Below, piece by piece: positions 1 through 5,587 of a stretch of DNA of 8,615 bases. The stretch is taken from contig JAFYUX010000133.1 of assembly GCA_017549385.1 (NCBI GenBank), forward strand, positions 1-8,615. The letters run 5' to 3'. This DNA is from Bacillota bacterium. Its GTDB lineage: Bacteria > Bacillota > Clostridia > Peptostreptococcales > Anaerovoracaceae. Positions within the stretch are counted from its first letter, which is position 1, and the number at the start of each line of letters is the position of its first letter. The notes beneath the pieces were generated by a model. That model made no database searches, was not told the DNA's origin, and was given only the letters and a program-made list of their open reading frames with translations. The translations under genes and the position numbers were made by a program.

Positions 1-684
1 CTTGATTTCGACGAAATGATCATGAAACAGTCTCCTGAAAGCTTTGTTGATGATATCCTCATCAATGCTTTCAACATAGATACAGCGATTTGCGGATTCA
101 ACTTTACTTATGGCCACAAGGCTGGCGGTACAGCTGAAACACTTAAAGCAGATGGCCTCGTTAAAAACTTCAGTGTTCATGTAATGAACCCTGTAACGGT
201 AAATGATCAGGTAGTAAGCAGTACTCTTATCAGAGGCAGCATCGAAGCTGGTCATGTGGATGAGGCGGCTGAATTCCTCGGCAGACCTTACACTGTAAAG
301 GGCGAAGTTCTTCACGGAAATCAGCTCGGCAGAACAATGGGATTCCCTACATGCAATATCCTCATGGATGAAGGTATGGTAGCTCCTGCAAACGGAGTTT
401 ACGTAACGAGATGTATGGTGGATGGTGTATGGTATCCGGGAGTTACAAATGTAGGTCACAAGCCTACTATAGGTCATTATGAAAAAAATGTGGAAACAAA
501 TATTCTGGATTTTGATCAGATGATTTATGGCAAGACTGTTTGTGTTGAATTCTTTGAAAAAATCAGAGATGAAAAGAAATTTTCAAGCCTGGACGAGCTC
601 AAAGATGAGATCGGAAGAAACAAAGAATACGCCAGAAATTTTCATGAAAAGATGAAAATTATTTCTGTTGACACAGATATATAA
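1..684 (+). CDS. ribF: Bifunctional riboflavin kinase / FAD synthetase, 5' truncated by the window
   Basis: The reading frame is open from base 1, so the true start lies upstream; 227 residues are visible of a family length of about 300-320. The enzyme phosphorylates riboflavin to FMN and adenylylates FMN to FAD in the cytoplasm. The visible N-terminal part is the end of the FAD synthetase domain: a GFNFTYGHKAGG stretch and the SSTLIRG motif typical of this nucleotidyltransferase. The HxGH ATP signature would lie outside the window. The C-terminal half is the riboflavin kinase domain, with GRTMGFPTCN at visible residues 110-119 (flavokinase signature) followed by NGVYVTR and PTIG. The gene sits directly before rpsO, as ribC does in Bacillus subtilis. 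The last codons also carry the rpsO promoter. No FMN riboswitch is visible, but the 5' end is missing. Confidence 0.95.
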   Translation, partial: LDFDEMIMKQSPESFVDDILINAFNIDTAICGFNFTYGHKAGGTAETLKADGLVKNFSVHVMNPVTVNDQVVSSTLIRGSIEAGHVDEAAEFLGRPYTVKGEVLHGNQLGRTMGFPTCNILMDEGMVAPANGVYVTRCMVDGVWYPGVTNVGHKPTIGHYEKNVETNILDFDQMIYGKTVCVEFFEKIRDEKKFSSLDELKDEIGRNKEYARNFHEKMKIISVDTDI

Positions 685-696
685 ACACTATATAAT
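668..696 (+). promoter_or_regulatory. Consensus sigma-A promoter for rpsO
   Basis: TTGACA at 668-673 and TATAAT at 691-696 are both perfect matches to the vegetative consensus, separated by the ideal 17 bp. The -35 box lies within the last ribF codons and the -10 just after its stop. Transcription is expected to start near 702-704, giving rpsO (and by read-through pnp) a strong promoter independent of ribF. Confidence 0.9.
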
Positions 697-701
697 TGTT
701 G

Positions 702-807
702 AGGATTGTGCGAAAATGCGCAATTTTCAGTATGTTCCGGGGCTGAGTTGTACGATACTCCAGCGTATTACACGGCTTCAGGAGAATTAAAGAAAAGGAG
801 AAATAAA
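702..807 (+). promoter_or_regulatory. Structured rpsO 5' leader, candidate S15 autoregulatory element
   Basis: From the predicted start site to the rpsO ATG is about 105 nt, long for an 88-aa ribosomal protein gene. The leader opens with a hairpin pairing 706-712 with 717-723 (TTGTGCG/TGCGCAA, two G-U pairs, AAAA loop) at the very 5' end. Downstream, AGTAT (729-733) can pair with ATACT (755-759), and AGCGT (762-766) with ACGGCT (772-777) around one bulge. Alternative pairings exist in 739-762, so the exact fold is uncertain. S15 is known to repress its own translation through leader RNAs in several bacteria, including Gram-positives. That this leader does so is inference from location and structure. 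The ribosome binding site AAAAGGAG is at about 793-800. Confidence 0.5.
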
Positions 808-1074
808 ATGATCGATCAGAAGAAGAAGGCAGAAATTATTGCTGAATACGCTACAAAGGAAGGCGACACTGGTTCACCAGAAGTTCAGGTTGCTCTCCTC
901 ACTTACAGAATCAACGACTTAAACGAACACTTAAAGACACACAAGAAGGATCACCACTCTAGAAGAGGTCTCTTAAAGATGGTAGGTCAGAGAAGAAACC
1001 TTCTCGCGTATCTCAAGGACACTGACCTTGAAAGATACAGAGCTCTCATCGCTCGTCTTGGTTTAAGAAAATAA
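808..1074 (+). CDS. rpsO: 30S ribosomal protein S15
   Basis: An 88-aa protein, the standard S15 length. S15 is a primary binder of the 16S rRNA central domain and nucleates assembly of the 30S platform. Family hallmarks are GDTGSPEVQ at residues 19-27 and the RNA-binding [20 protein letters not shown] segment at 44-63, ending in ARLGLRK. The ATG at 808 is preferred over the in-frame ATG at 706. It follows an AAAAGGAG ribosome binding site by about 7 nt and begins at the conserved N-terminus. The extra 34 residues from 706 would be translated leader RNA unrelated to S15. The gene is expressed from the promoter at 668-696 and followed by a hairpin that probably lets some transcription continue into pnp, as in the classical rpsO-pnp operon. 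Confidence 0.98.
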   Translation: MIDQKKKAEIIAEYATKEGDTGSPEVQVALLTYRINDLNEHLKTHKKDHHSRRGLLKMVGQRRNLLAYLKDTDLERYRALIARLGLRK

Positions 1075-1084
1075 TTATGTTTTC

Positions 1085-1116
1085 AAAGCGGGGCTGTTTT
1101 TTGCGAGCCCCGCTTT
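1085..1116 (+). terminator. Hairpin after rpsO with weak U-tract (leaky terminator)
   Basis: AAAGCGGGGCT (1085-1095) pairs perfectly with AGCCCCGCTTT (1106-1116) around a 10-nt loop, 11 nt after the rpsO stop. The following bases (AAGTATATT) form no proper T-run, so termination is probably partial. The hairpin may act as a 3' end stabiliser or processing site between rpsO and pnp. Confidence 0.75.
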
Positions 1117-1144
1117 AAGTATATTATCGACAACGCTTTATATC

Positions 1145-1261
1145 CCATCTGGATCAAAGACTTGAGAATCAGCTTCACAGCATTTCAGTTATTCGTGACC
1201 GCGGAGCGGTCGGAAGTGCGTGTTTTACTGCGGGTCTGATTGTCAAGTCGGATCGGGATGG
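1145..1261 (+). promoter_or_regulatory. Long interrupted helix in the pnp leader, candidate RNase III / PNPase autoregulation site
   Basis: The spacer between the rpsO hairpin and pnp folds into a long duplex. Bases 1145-1155 pair with 1251-1261 (10 of 11, one G-U, one G-G mismatch), and after a 3x1 internal loop 1159-1172 pair with 1236-1249 (13 of 14, one G-G mismatch). The enclosed 63 nt contain a perfect 6-bp hairpin GACCGC/GCGGTC (1197-1202/1206-1211). The helix ends 13 nt before the GGAGG of pnp. In Escherichia coli a double-stranded pnp leader in the same position is cut by RNase III and then used by PNPase to repress its own synthesis. The structure here is seen; the mechanism is inferred. 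Confidence 0.6.
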
Positions 1262-1286
1262 CGAAGGATCAATTGGAGGAAAAACA

Positions 1287-3368
1287 ATGAGATTCGAAGA
1301 GTACAAGACATTCAGAACAGCCCTTGGAGGAAAGCTTCTCCAGGTAGAAATCGGCAAGGTTGCCGGTATGGCTAATGGTGCCGCTACTATCAGACTCGGC
1401 GACACAGTTGTAAATGTTACAGCTACTGCTTCTGCAGAACCAAGAGAAGACATCGATTTCTTCCCGCTCAGCTGTGACTACGAAGAAAGAATGTACGCTG
1501 CAGGTAAGATTCCTGGCGGCTTTATCAAGAGAGAAGGTCGTCCTTCTGAAAAGGCGATTCTTTCTTCAAGACTTATGGACAGACCTATCAGACCGCTCTT
1601 CCCTAAGGGTTACTATAACGATGTTGTAGTTGTAGCTACAGTTATGTGTGTAGACCACGACTGCCCATCTGATATCGCGGCTATGATTGGTTCTTCTGTT
1701 GCCCTCTCTATTTCTGACATTCCATGGGCTGGTCCTACAGGTTCAGTTCGTATCGGCAGAGTAGACGGCAAATTCGTTGTAAACCCATCTCTCGCTCAGA
1801 GAGAAGTAAGTGACATGAACCTCACAGTTTCTGGTACTGCAGATGCTATCATGATGGTAGAAGCTGCTGCAAACGAAGTTCCAGAAGAAGATATCCTCGA
1901 AGGTATCATGTTTGCTCACGAAGAAATCAAAAAGATCGTTGCATTTATCGATGCTATTGCAGCTGAAGTTGGTAAGGAAAAGAAGCCATTACCAGTTCGT
2001 GAAATTCCTGCAGAACTCGAAGCAGCAATCAGAGAATACCAGACTGATAACATGAGAGCGGCAATCCAGATTCACGACAAGACTGAACGTCAGGTGACAA
2101 TGGACAAGCTCGAAGCAGACGCAAAGGCAAAGTTCATCGAAGAATATCCTGAAAACGGTAAGGATATCGACGATATCTTATACAAGGTTCGTAAGGAACA
2201 GATGAGAGACCTCATCATCAGCGAAGGCATCCGTCCTGACGGCAGAAAGACTGACGAAATCAGACCTATCTGGTGCGAAACTGAGTTCCTTCCTAGAACA
2301 CACGGTTCAGGTCTCTTCACAAGAGGTCAGACTCAGGTTCTCACTGTAGCTACTCTCGGTGCAGTAGGCGAAAGCCAGACTCTCGACGGTATCTCAGAAG
2401 AAACAGAAAAGAGATATATCCACCACTATAACTTCCCACCATACAGCGTAGGCGAAGCTAGAGCGTCAAGAAGCCCAGGCAGAAGAGAAATCGGTCACGG
2501 TGCTCTCGCAGAAAAGGCTCTTCTCCCAGTAATCCCATCTGTGGAAGAATTCCCATATGCGATCAGACTCGTATCAGAAGTTCTCTCTTCTAACGGTTCT
2601 ACATCACAGGCTTCTGTTTGTGGTTCTACACTCGCACTCATGGATGCTGGTGTACCTATCAAGGCTCCAGTAGCAGGTATCGCAATGGGTCTCATCAAAG
2701 AAGACGACAAGATTGCAGTACTCAGCGACATCCAGGGTATGGAAGACTTCCTTGGCGACATGGACTTCAAGGTAGCAGGTACACGTCAGGGTGTTACAGC
2801 TATCCAGATGGACATCAAGATCCACGGTCTCTCTAAGGAAATCCTCGCAACTGCTCTCCAGCAGGCTCACGAAGGCAGAGAACACATCCTCAGCAAGATG
2901 TTAGAAGAAATCGAAGCTCCAAGAGCTGAACTTTCTCCATACGCTCCACGTATCATCACAATGCAGATCGATACAGAAAAGATCAGAACAGTTATCGGAC
3001 CTGGTGGTAAGACTATCAACAAGATCATCTCTGAAACTGGTGTTAAGATTGACATCGACGAAGACGGCAAGATCTTTATCGCTGCTCCTGATATGGAATC
3101 TGCTCACGCAGCACAGGAATACATCGAACTCCTTACTGCAGAAGTAGAAGTAGGCAAGACTTACAACGGCGAAGTTAAGCGTATCATGAACTTCGGTGCA
3201 TTCATCGAAGTACTTCCTGGTAAGGAAGGTCTCCTCCACATTTCAAAGATGGCTAAGCACAGAGTTGAAAAGGTAGAAGACGAAATGAATATCGGTGACA
3301 AGGTTGAAGTAGTAGTATACGAAATCGACAACCAGGGTCGTATCAACCTCAAGAGAGCAAACATGTAA
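1287..3368 (+). CDS. pnp: Polyribonucleotide nucleotidyltransferase (PNPase)
   Basis: A 693-aa protein of normal PNPase length; it degrades RNA 3'-to-5' with phosphate and can add tails in reverse. The order is complete: first RNase PH core (about residues 10-145, with FFPL at 58-61, GKIPGGF from 73 and [14 protein letters not shown] at 93-106), alpha-helical linker, and second RNase PH core from GIRPDGR at 314. That core has the phosphate-site [11 protein letters not shown] (436-446) and catalytic D487, D493 and K495 in [10 protein letters not shown], matching E. coli D486/D492/K494. A KH domain follows (GPGGK at 571-575), then an S1 domain (about 622-690). The ATG at 1287 follows TTGGAGG (1273-1279) at good spacing. 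No convincing own promoter was found, so rpsO read-through is likely. The trimer works in mRNA decay. Codon use (CTC Leu, ATC Ile) suggests high expression. Confidence 0.98.
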   Translation: MRFEEYKTFRTALGGKLLQVEIGKVAGMANGAATIRLGDTVVNVTATASAEPREDIDFFPLSCDYEERMYAAGKIPGGFIKREGRPSEKAILSSRLMDRPIRPLFPKGYYNDVVVVATVMCVDHDCPSDIAAMIGSSVALSISDIPWAGPTGSVRIGRVDGKFVVNPSLAQREVSDMNLTVSGTADAIMMVEAAANEVPEEDILEGIMFAHEEIKKIVAFIDAIAAEVGKEKKPLPVREIPAELEAAIREYQTDNMRAAIQIHDKTERQVTMDKLEADAKAKFIEEYPENGKDIDDILYKVRKEQMRDLIISEGIRPDGRKTDEIRPIWCETEFLPRTHGSGLFTRGQTQVLTVATLGAVGESQTLDGISEETEKRYIHHYNFPPYSVGEARASRSPGRREIGHGALAEKALLPVIPSVEEFPYAIRLVSEVLSSNGSTSQASVCGSTLALMDAGVPIKAPVAGIAMGLIKEDDKIAVLSDIQGMEDFLGDMDFKVAGTRQGVTAIQMDIKIHGLSKEILATALQQAHEGREHILSKMLEEIEAPRAELSPYAPRIITMQIDTEKIRTVIGPGGKTINKIISETGVKIDIDEDGKIFIAAPDMESAHAAQEYIELLTAEVEVGKTYNGEVKRIMNFGAFIEVLPGKEGLLHISKMAKHRVEKVEDEMNIGDKVEVVVYEIDNQGRINLKRANM

Positions 3369-3418
3369 TTTAAGATTGCCCTCTTAAAACAAAGATATTA
3401 CAGCCCTCCGGGCAGACG

Positions 3419-3447
3419 ATGCCGGCGCATTCGCGCCGGCATTTTTT
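3419..3447 (+). terminator. Strong intrinsic terminator after pnp
   Basis: ATGCCGGCGC (3419-3428) pairs perfectly with GCGCCGGCAT (3433-3442) around ATTC and runs into six Ts (3442-3447). A small GCCC/GGGC hairpin (3403-3413) precedes it. This closes the rpsO-pnp unit, so the next gene probably has its own promoter in 3448-3520, where I see no clear consensus. Confidence 0.92.
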
Positions 3448-3522
3448 ATGTAATCAACACCTTATTCCTGCATATAGATAAACTGTAGGCAGAGCGCCGT
3501 TTTAAGAAAAGGCAGGAAAAAA

Positions 3523-4404
3523 GTGAAAATTTCAGAAAAAATATCATACGTTACAGACAAAGCAAAAGAAAGGATGTCGGAAAAAGCGGTATTTATATTG
3601 CGAAACTACAGACATCTGATAGCTGCTCTGGTATTTTTTATTTTTGTGTATTTTATATTGTGGGGATGTATGACAAACCATGAAAAATACATGGATAAAA
3701 TGGGCAAAGAAGTAAAAGTGATTACAGAATGCGGTGATGGAACAAGCCTTCACAGCGGTACATCATATGCTAGTGTGGTTTCAGATCCTTATACAGCAGA
3801 AATATCACAGGATATAATTATTCGCTCTGGTGATGTCACGAAAAATCGTCTGGCTCTGACATGTAACGTTGACTGGGGAGAAGAAGTTCTGCCAGAGATG
3901 CTGGAGATATTTTATAAAAATGATATTAGGATAACATTTTTTGTAACAGGAAAATGGGCTGAAAAAAATCCGGATATGCTGAGAAAAATATACATATATG
4001 GACATGAAATTCAGAGTCACGGTTACTCCCACAAACTTTCATCACAGGTAGCAGAAGGCGAAGTGAGAGATGAAATAGAAAAGACAGAAGATATAATATT
4101 CAGAACTTTGGGAATCAAAACAGACATATTTGCCCCGCCATCAGGCGACTTTGACGAACGTACTATAAAAATATGTAAAGAAAAAGGCTATCGTATGAGT
4201 CTCTGGTCAGCAGATACAATCGACTGGAAAGAAGGTTCAACAGCAGACGTAATCTACAACCGCATAATGGATAAAGAACTGAAAGGCGCAATCATCCTGA
4301 TGCACCCTAAAGAAGAGACAGTAAAAGCCCTGCCATCGTTGTTGGAATCCTTTAAAGAACAGGGCTTGGAAGTAGTTACAGTGTCGGAGTTAGTGAGTAA
4401 TTGA
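3523..4404 (+). CDS. ylxY: Membrane-anchored polysaccharide deacetylase-like protein (YlxY/PdaB type)
   Basis: A 293-aa protein with a short cytoplasmic N-terminus, one membrane segment (about residues 31-49) and an extracytoplasmic NodB-type deacetylase domain (about 108-290). Metal-site histidines are H166 and H170 (SHGYSHK). DTIDW at 231-235 and ILMH ending at H261 match motifs 4 and 5. Motif 1 reads TCNVDWG: the usual catalytic first Asp is N115, while D117 remains. Motif 3 reads APPSG with A204 where active enzymes usually have Arg. YlxY-like homologues often carry such changes, so activity is doubtful. The GTG at 3523 is chosen because AGGAAAA (3513-3519) precedes it; ATG 3574 is an alternative but has poorly spaced upstream purines. 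The position after pnp matches B. subtilis ylxY. Codon use is richer in ATA than the neighbours, suggesting low expression. The substrate is presumably cell-wall or spore peptidoglycan, which is unproven. Confidence 0.85.
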   Translation: MKISEKISYVTDKAKERMSEKAVFILRNYRHLIAALVFFIFVYFILWGCMTNHEKYMDKMGKEVKVITECGDGTSLHSGTSYASVVSDPYTAEISQDIIIRSGDVTKNRLALTCNVDWGEEVLPEMLEIFYKNDIRITFFVTGKWAEKNPDMLRKIYIYGHEIQSHGYSHKLSSQVAEGEVRDEIEKTEDIIFRTLGIKTDIFAPPSGDFDERTIKICKEKGYRMSLWSADTIDWKEGSTADVIYNRIMDKELKGAIILMHPKEETVKALPSLLESFKEQGLEVVTVSELVSN

Positions 4405-4416
4405 GATAGAATTATT

Positions 4417-4492
4417 AAAGGACAAAATGGTACCCGAAGATTACGTTCCGCCAACACCGAGGCGCGTAATCTGAGGGTATCTTCTGTCCTTT
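4417..4492 (+). ncRNA. 76-nt complex hairpin of unknown function between ylxY and the YitT gene
   Basis: An elaborate stem-loop starts 13 nt after the ylxY stop. The basal stem pairs AAAGGACA (4417-4424) with TGTCCTTT (4485-4492). Then 4429-4435 pair with 4475-4481 (one G-U), followed by tandem G-A/A-G appositions (4436-4437 with 4473-4474). AGATTACG (4438-4445) pairs perfectly with CGTAATCT (4465-4472), and after a 3-nt bulge CGCC/GGCG (4449-4452/4461-4464) closes an 8-nt AACACCGA loop. The tandem G-A and the G-U pair are favourable only in plus-strand RNA; one A-C mismatch (4425/4484) would be better on the minus strand. It could be a terminator or stabiliser for ylxY, a small RNA, or one copy of a palindromic intergenic repeat. 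No strong T-run follows. I do not recognise it as a named family. Confidence 0.55.
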
Positions 4493-4506
4493 CTTATTAC
4501 CCTGCA

Positions 4507-4540
4507 TTAAAAAAGGAACTGTTGATACAACAGTTCCTTT
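4507..4540 (-). terminator. Intrinsic terminator of the YitT-family gene (partly bidirectional)
   Basis: AAAGGAACTGTTG (4512-4524) and CAACAGTTCCTTT (4528-4540) form a perfect 13-bp stem with a 3-nt loop. Read on the minus strand, the stem runs into six Ts (complement of 4509-4514), a classic terminator just after the minus-strand stop at 4548. On the plus strand only TTTAAATGTTTT follows, so it is a weaker stop for transcripts from ylxY. Confidence 0.9.
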
Positions 4541-4547
4541 AAATGTT

Positions 4548-5405
4548 TTATTTACTAATCGCCTCTCTAAAACCTCCACCGTATACCTCGTGGGCATCGC
4601 CGACGATGAGGAATGCTTTAGGATCCAGCTGATGTACAGCCTTTTTAAGAGTAAAGAGTTCCCAGCGGTTTACAACGCACATAATAACATCAAATTCCTG
4701 GCCACCATAGCCACCACGTCCGTGGAGATAAGTAAAGCTGCGTTTCATTTCCTTATTGATATAATCTCCGATGATTTTACTGTTATTTGATACGATAAAT
4801 GTGTGCTTACCCGAGTCAAGACCATCTACCACTTTGTTTACAACAGTACTGTAAACGAATACTGCTATGAGAGAGTAGAGGGCTAATGTTGGTCCGTTTA
4901 TAAATGCTACGGCTGCAATTACACATCCGTCAAAAATCAGATAGAATGTACCAACTGGAAGTCCCTTGTACTTTTCTGTGAGACGAGCCAGGATATCATT
5001 TCCGCCCATAGTACCTTCTGCTCTGAGAACAAGACCGGTACCTATACCAGAAAGGATGCCGCCGTAGATTGCAGGCATAAGAGGATCATCTACAACCATC
5101 TGGAGGAATGTGAGCTTGCCTATGAGTTCGATGGCAAGGGAACTTGAAATTACCCCAAGAAGTGAGTTGAGCATAAATTTTACGTTCCATACTCTCCAGC
5201 TTATGATCATCAGCGGAATATTTGCCAGGAAGATCCAGAGACCTACTGGAAAACCTGTAGCATAGTTGAGCACCAGACCAATACCTGAGAAGCCACCAAG
5301 TGCCAGATTGTTTGGCTGAATAAAAATATTAATCGACAGACCGAGACAACAGCAACCGGCAACAATCATCAGTTTGCTGATAATGAAATCTTTAGTTTTT
5401 GACAT
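4548..5405 (-). CDS. YitT family membrane protein (DUF161 + DUF2179)
   Basis: A 285-aa protein with about five to six hydrophobic segments (roughly residues 11-30, 49-70, 77-97, 110-127, 151-170, 172-190) and a soluble C-terminal domain. The family motif GTGLVLRAEGTMGGNDI at 122-138 is characteristic of YitT proteins. The C-terminal portion (about 205-282), with DPKAFLIVGDAHEVYGGGF, is the DUF2179 cytoplasmic domain. Biochemical function is not established for the family, which is often described as a putative transporter; I assign none. The ATG at 5405-5403 follows AAGGGG (complement of 5415-5420) at good spacing. The gene is convergent with ylxY and divergent from the M16 peptidase gene, so it is a separate unit inserted into an otherwise conserved cluster. 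It ends at the terminator at 4507-4540. Confidence 0.9.
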   Translation of the reverse strand: MSKTKDFIISKLMIVAGCCCLGLSINIFIQPNNLALGGFSGIGLVLNYATGFPVGLWIFLANIPLMIISWRVWNVKFMLNSLLGVISSSLAIELIGKLTFLQMVVDDPLMPAIYGGILSGIGTGLVLRAEGTMGGNDILARLTEKYKGLPVGTFYLIFDGCVIAAVAFINGPTLALYSLIAVFVYSTVVNKVVDGLDSGKHTFIVSNNSKIIGDYINKEMKRSFTYLHGRGGYGGQEFDVIMCVVNRWELFTLKKAVHQLDPKAFLIVGDAHEVYGGGFREAISK

Positions 5406-5470
5406 AAATATTTCCCCTTTTAGTAGTCAAATATATTAAATATCAATATATAAATTACTTGTATAAACTA

Positions 5471-5499
5471 ACTATGTTACACTAGGATATCATAGACAA
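5471..5499 (-). promoter_or_regulatory. Possible weak promoter for the YitT gene
   Basis: On the minus strand, TTGTCT (complement of 5494-5499) and CATAGT (complement of 5471-5476) are 17 bp apart, each matching consensus at four of six bases. The -35 would overlap that of the divergent mlpA promoter. The AT-rich 5420-5465 offers other -10-like boxes, so this is tentative. Confidence 0.3.
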
Positions 5500-5530
5500 T
5501 TTTTCTATTCAAGGGTATAATGTAGTGTAA
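5477..5530. promoter_or_regulatory. Inverted repeat flanking the mlpA promoter, possible operator pair
   Basis: TTACACTA (5477-5484) and TAGTGTAA (5523-5530) are perfect 8-bp inverted copies separated by 38 bp. They lie just upstream of the -35 box and just downstream of the -10 box, on the transcription start. The arrangement could serve a DNA-looping or dimer-binding regulator of both divergent genes, or be chance in AT-rich DNA. Confidence 0.35.
5493..5521 (+). promoter_or_regulatory. Sigma-A promoter for the M16 peptidase / nitroreductase operon
   Basis: TAGACA (5493-5498, five of six) and a perfect TATAAT (5516-5521) are separated by 17 bp. Transcription should start near 5528, leaving a leader of about 60 nt that includes a small hairpin TGTGC/GCACA (5532-5536/5542-5546). 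Confidence 0.8.
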
Positions 5531-5587
5531 TTGTGCTTTACGCACAGGTTGAATGTTAATGAATAATAAGGAATCAAGGAAAAGATT

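Noticed and set aside
704..727. Hairpin followed by TTTT as an intrinsic terminator or attenuator before rpsO
   Set aside because: The stem is only 7 bp with two G-U pairs, the T-run is four bases, and it sits at the transcription start. It is more likely part of a leader fold.
706..807. In-frame N-terminal extension of S15 from an ATG-like start at 706
   Set aside because: The start would fall in the predicted hairpin at the 5' end of the transcript without a ribosome binding site, and the 34 residues do not resemble S15. The ATG at 808 has a strong Shine-Dalgarno and gives the standard length.
1175..1453. Minus-strand open frame of 92 codons across the pnp start
   Set aside because: It overlaps the conserved pnp N-terminus and leader helix, has no ribosome binding site and is low complexity. 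It is a shadow of pnp codon bias, as are the other minus-strand frames within pnp.
3448..3522. Sporulation sigma-factor promoter upstream of the ylxY-type gene
   Set aside because: A CATATAGATA stretch (3471-3480) loosely recalls a sigma-E/K -10 box, but no matching -35 is present and the match is poor.
3574..3576. ATG at 3574 as start of the deacetylase-like protein
   Set aside because: The purines just upstream are too close to serve as a ribosome binding site, while the GTG at 3523 has AGGAAAA at workable spacing. It remains possible.
4415..4597. Minus-strand 60-codon frame across the two hairpins
   Set aside because: It lies over the palindromic 76-nt structure and the YitT terminator, so it would be translated from terminator RNA. 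There is no plausible start signal.
4590..4790. Plus-strand 66-codon frame inside the YitT gene
   Set aside because: It is fully antisense to the well-supported DUF2179 domain and has no family resemblance.
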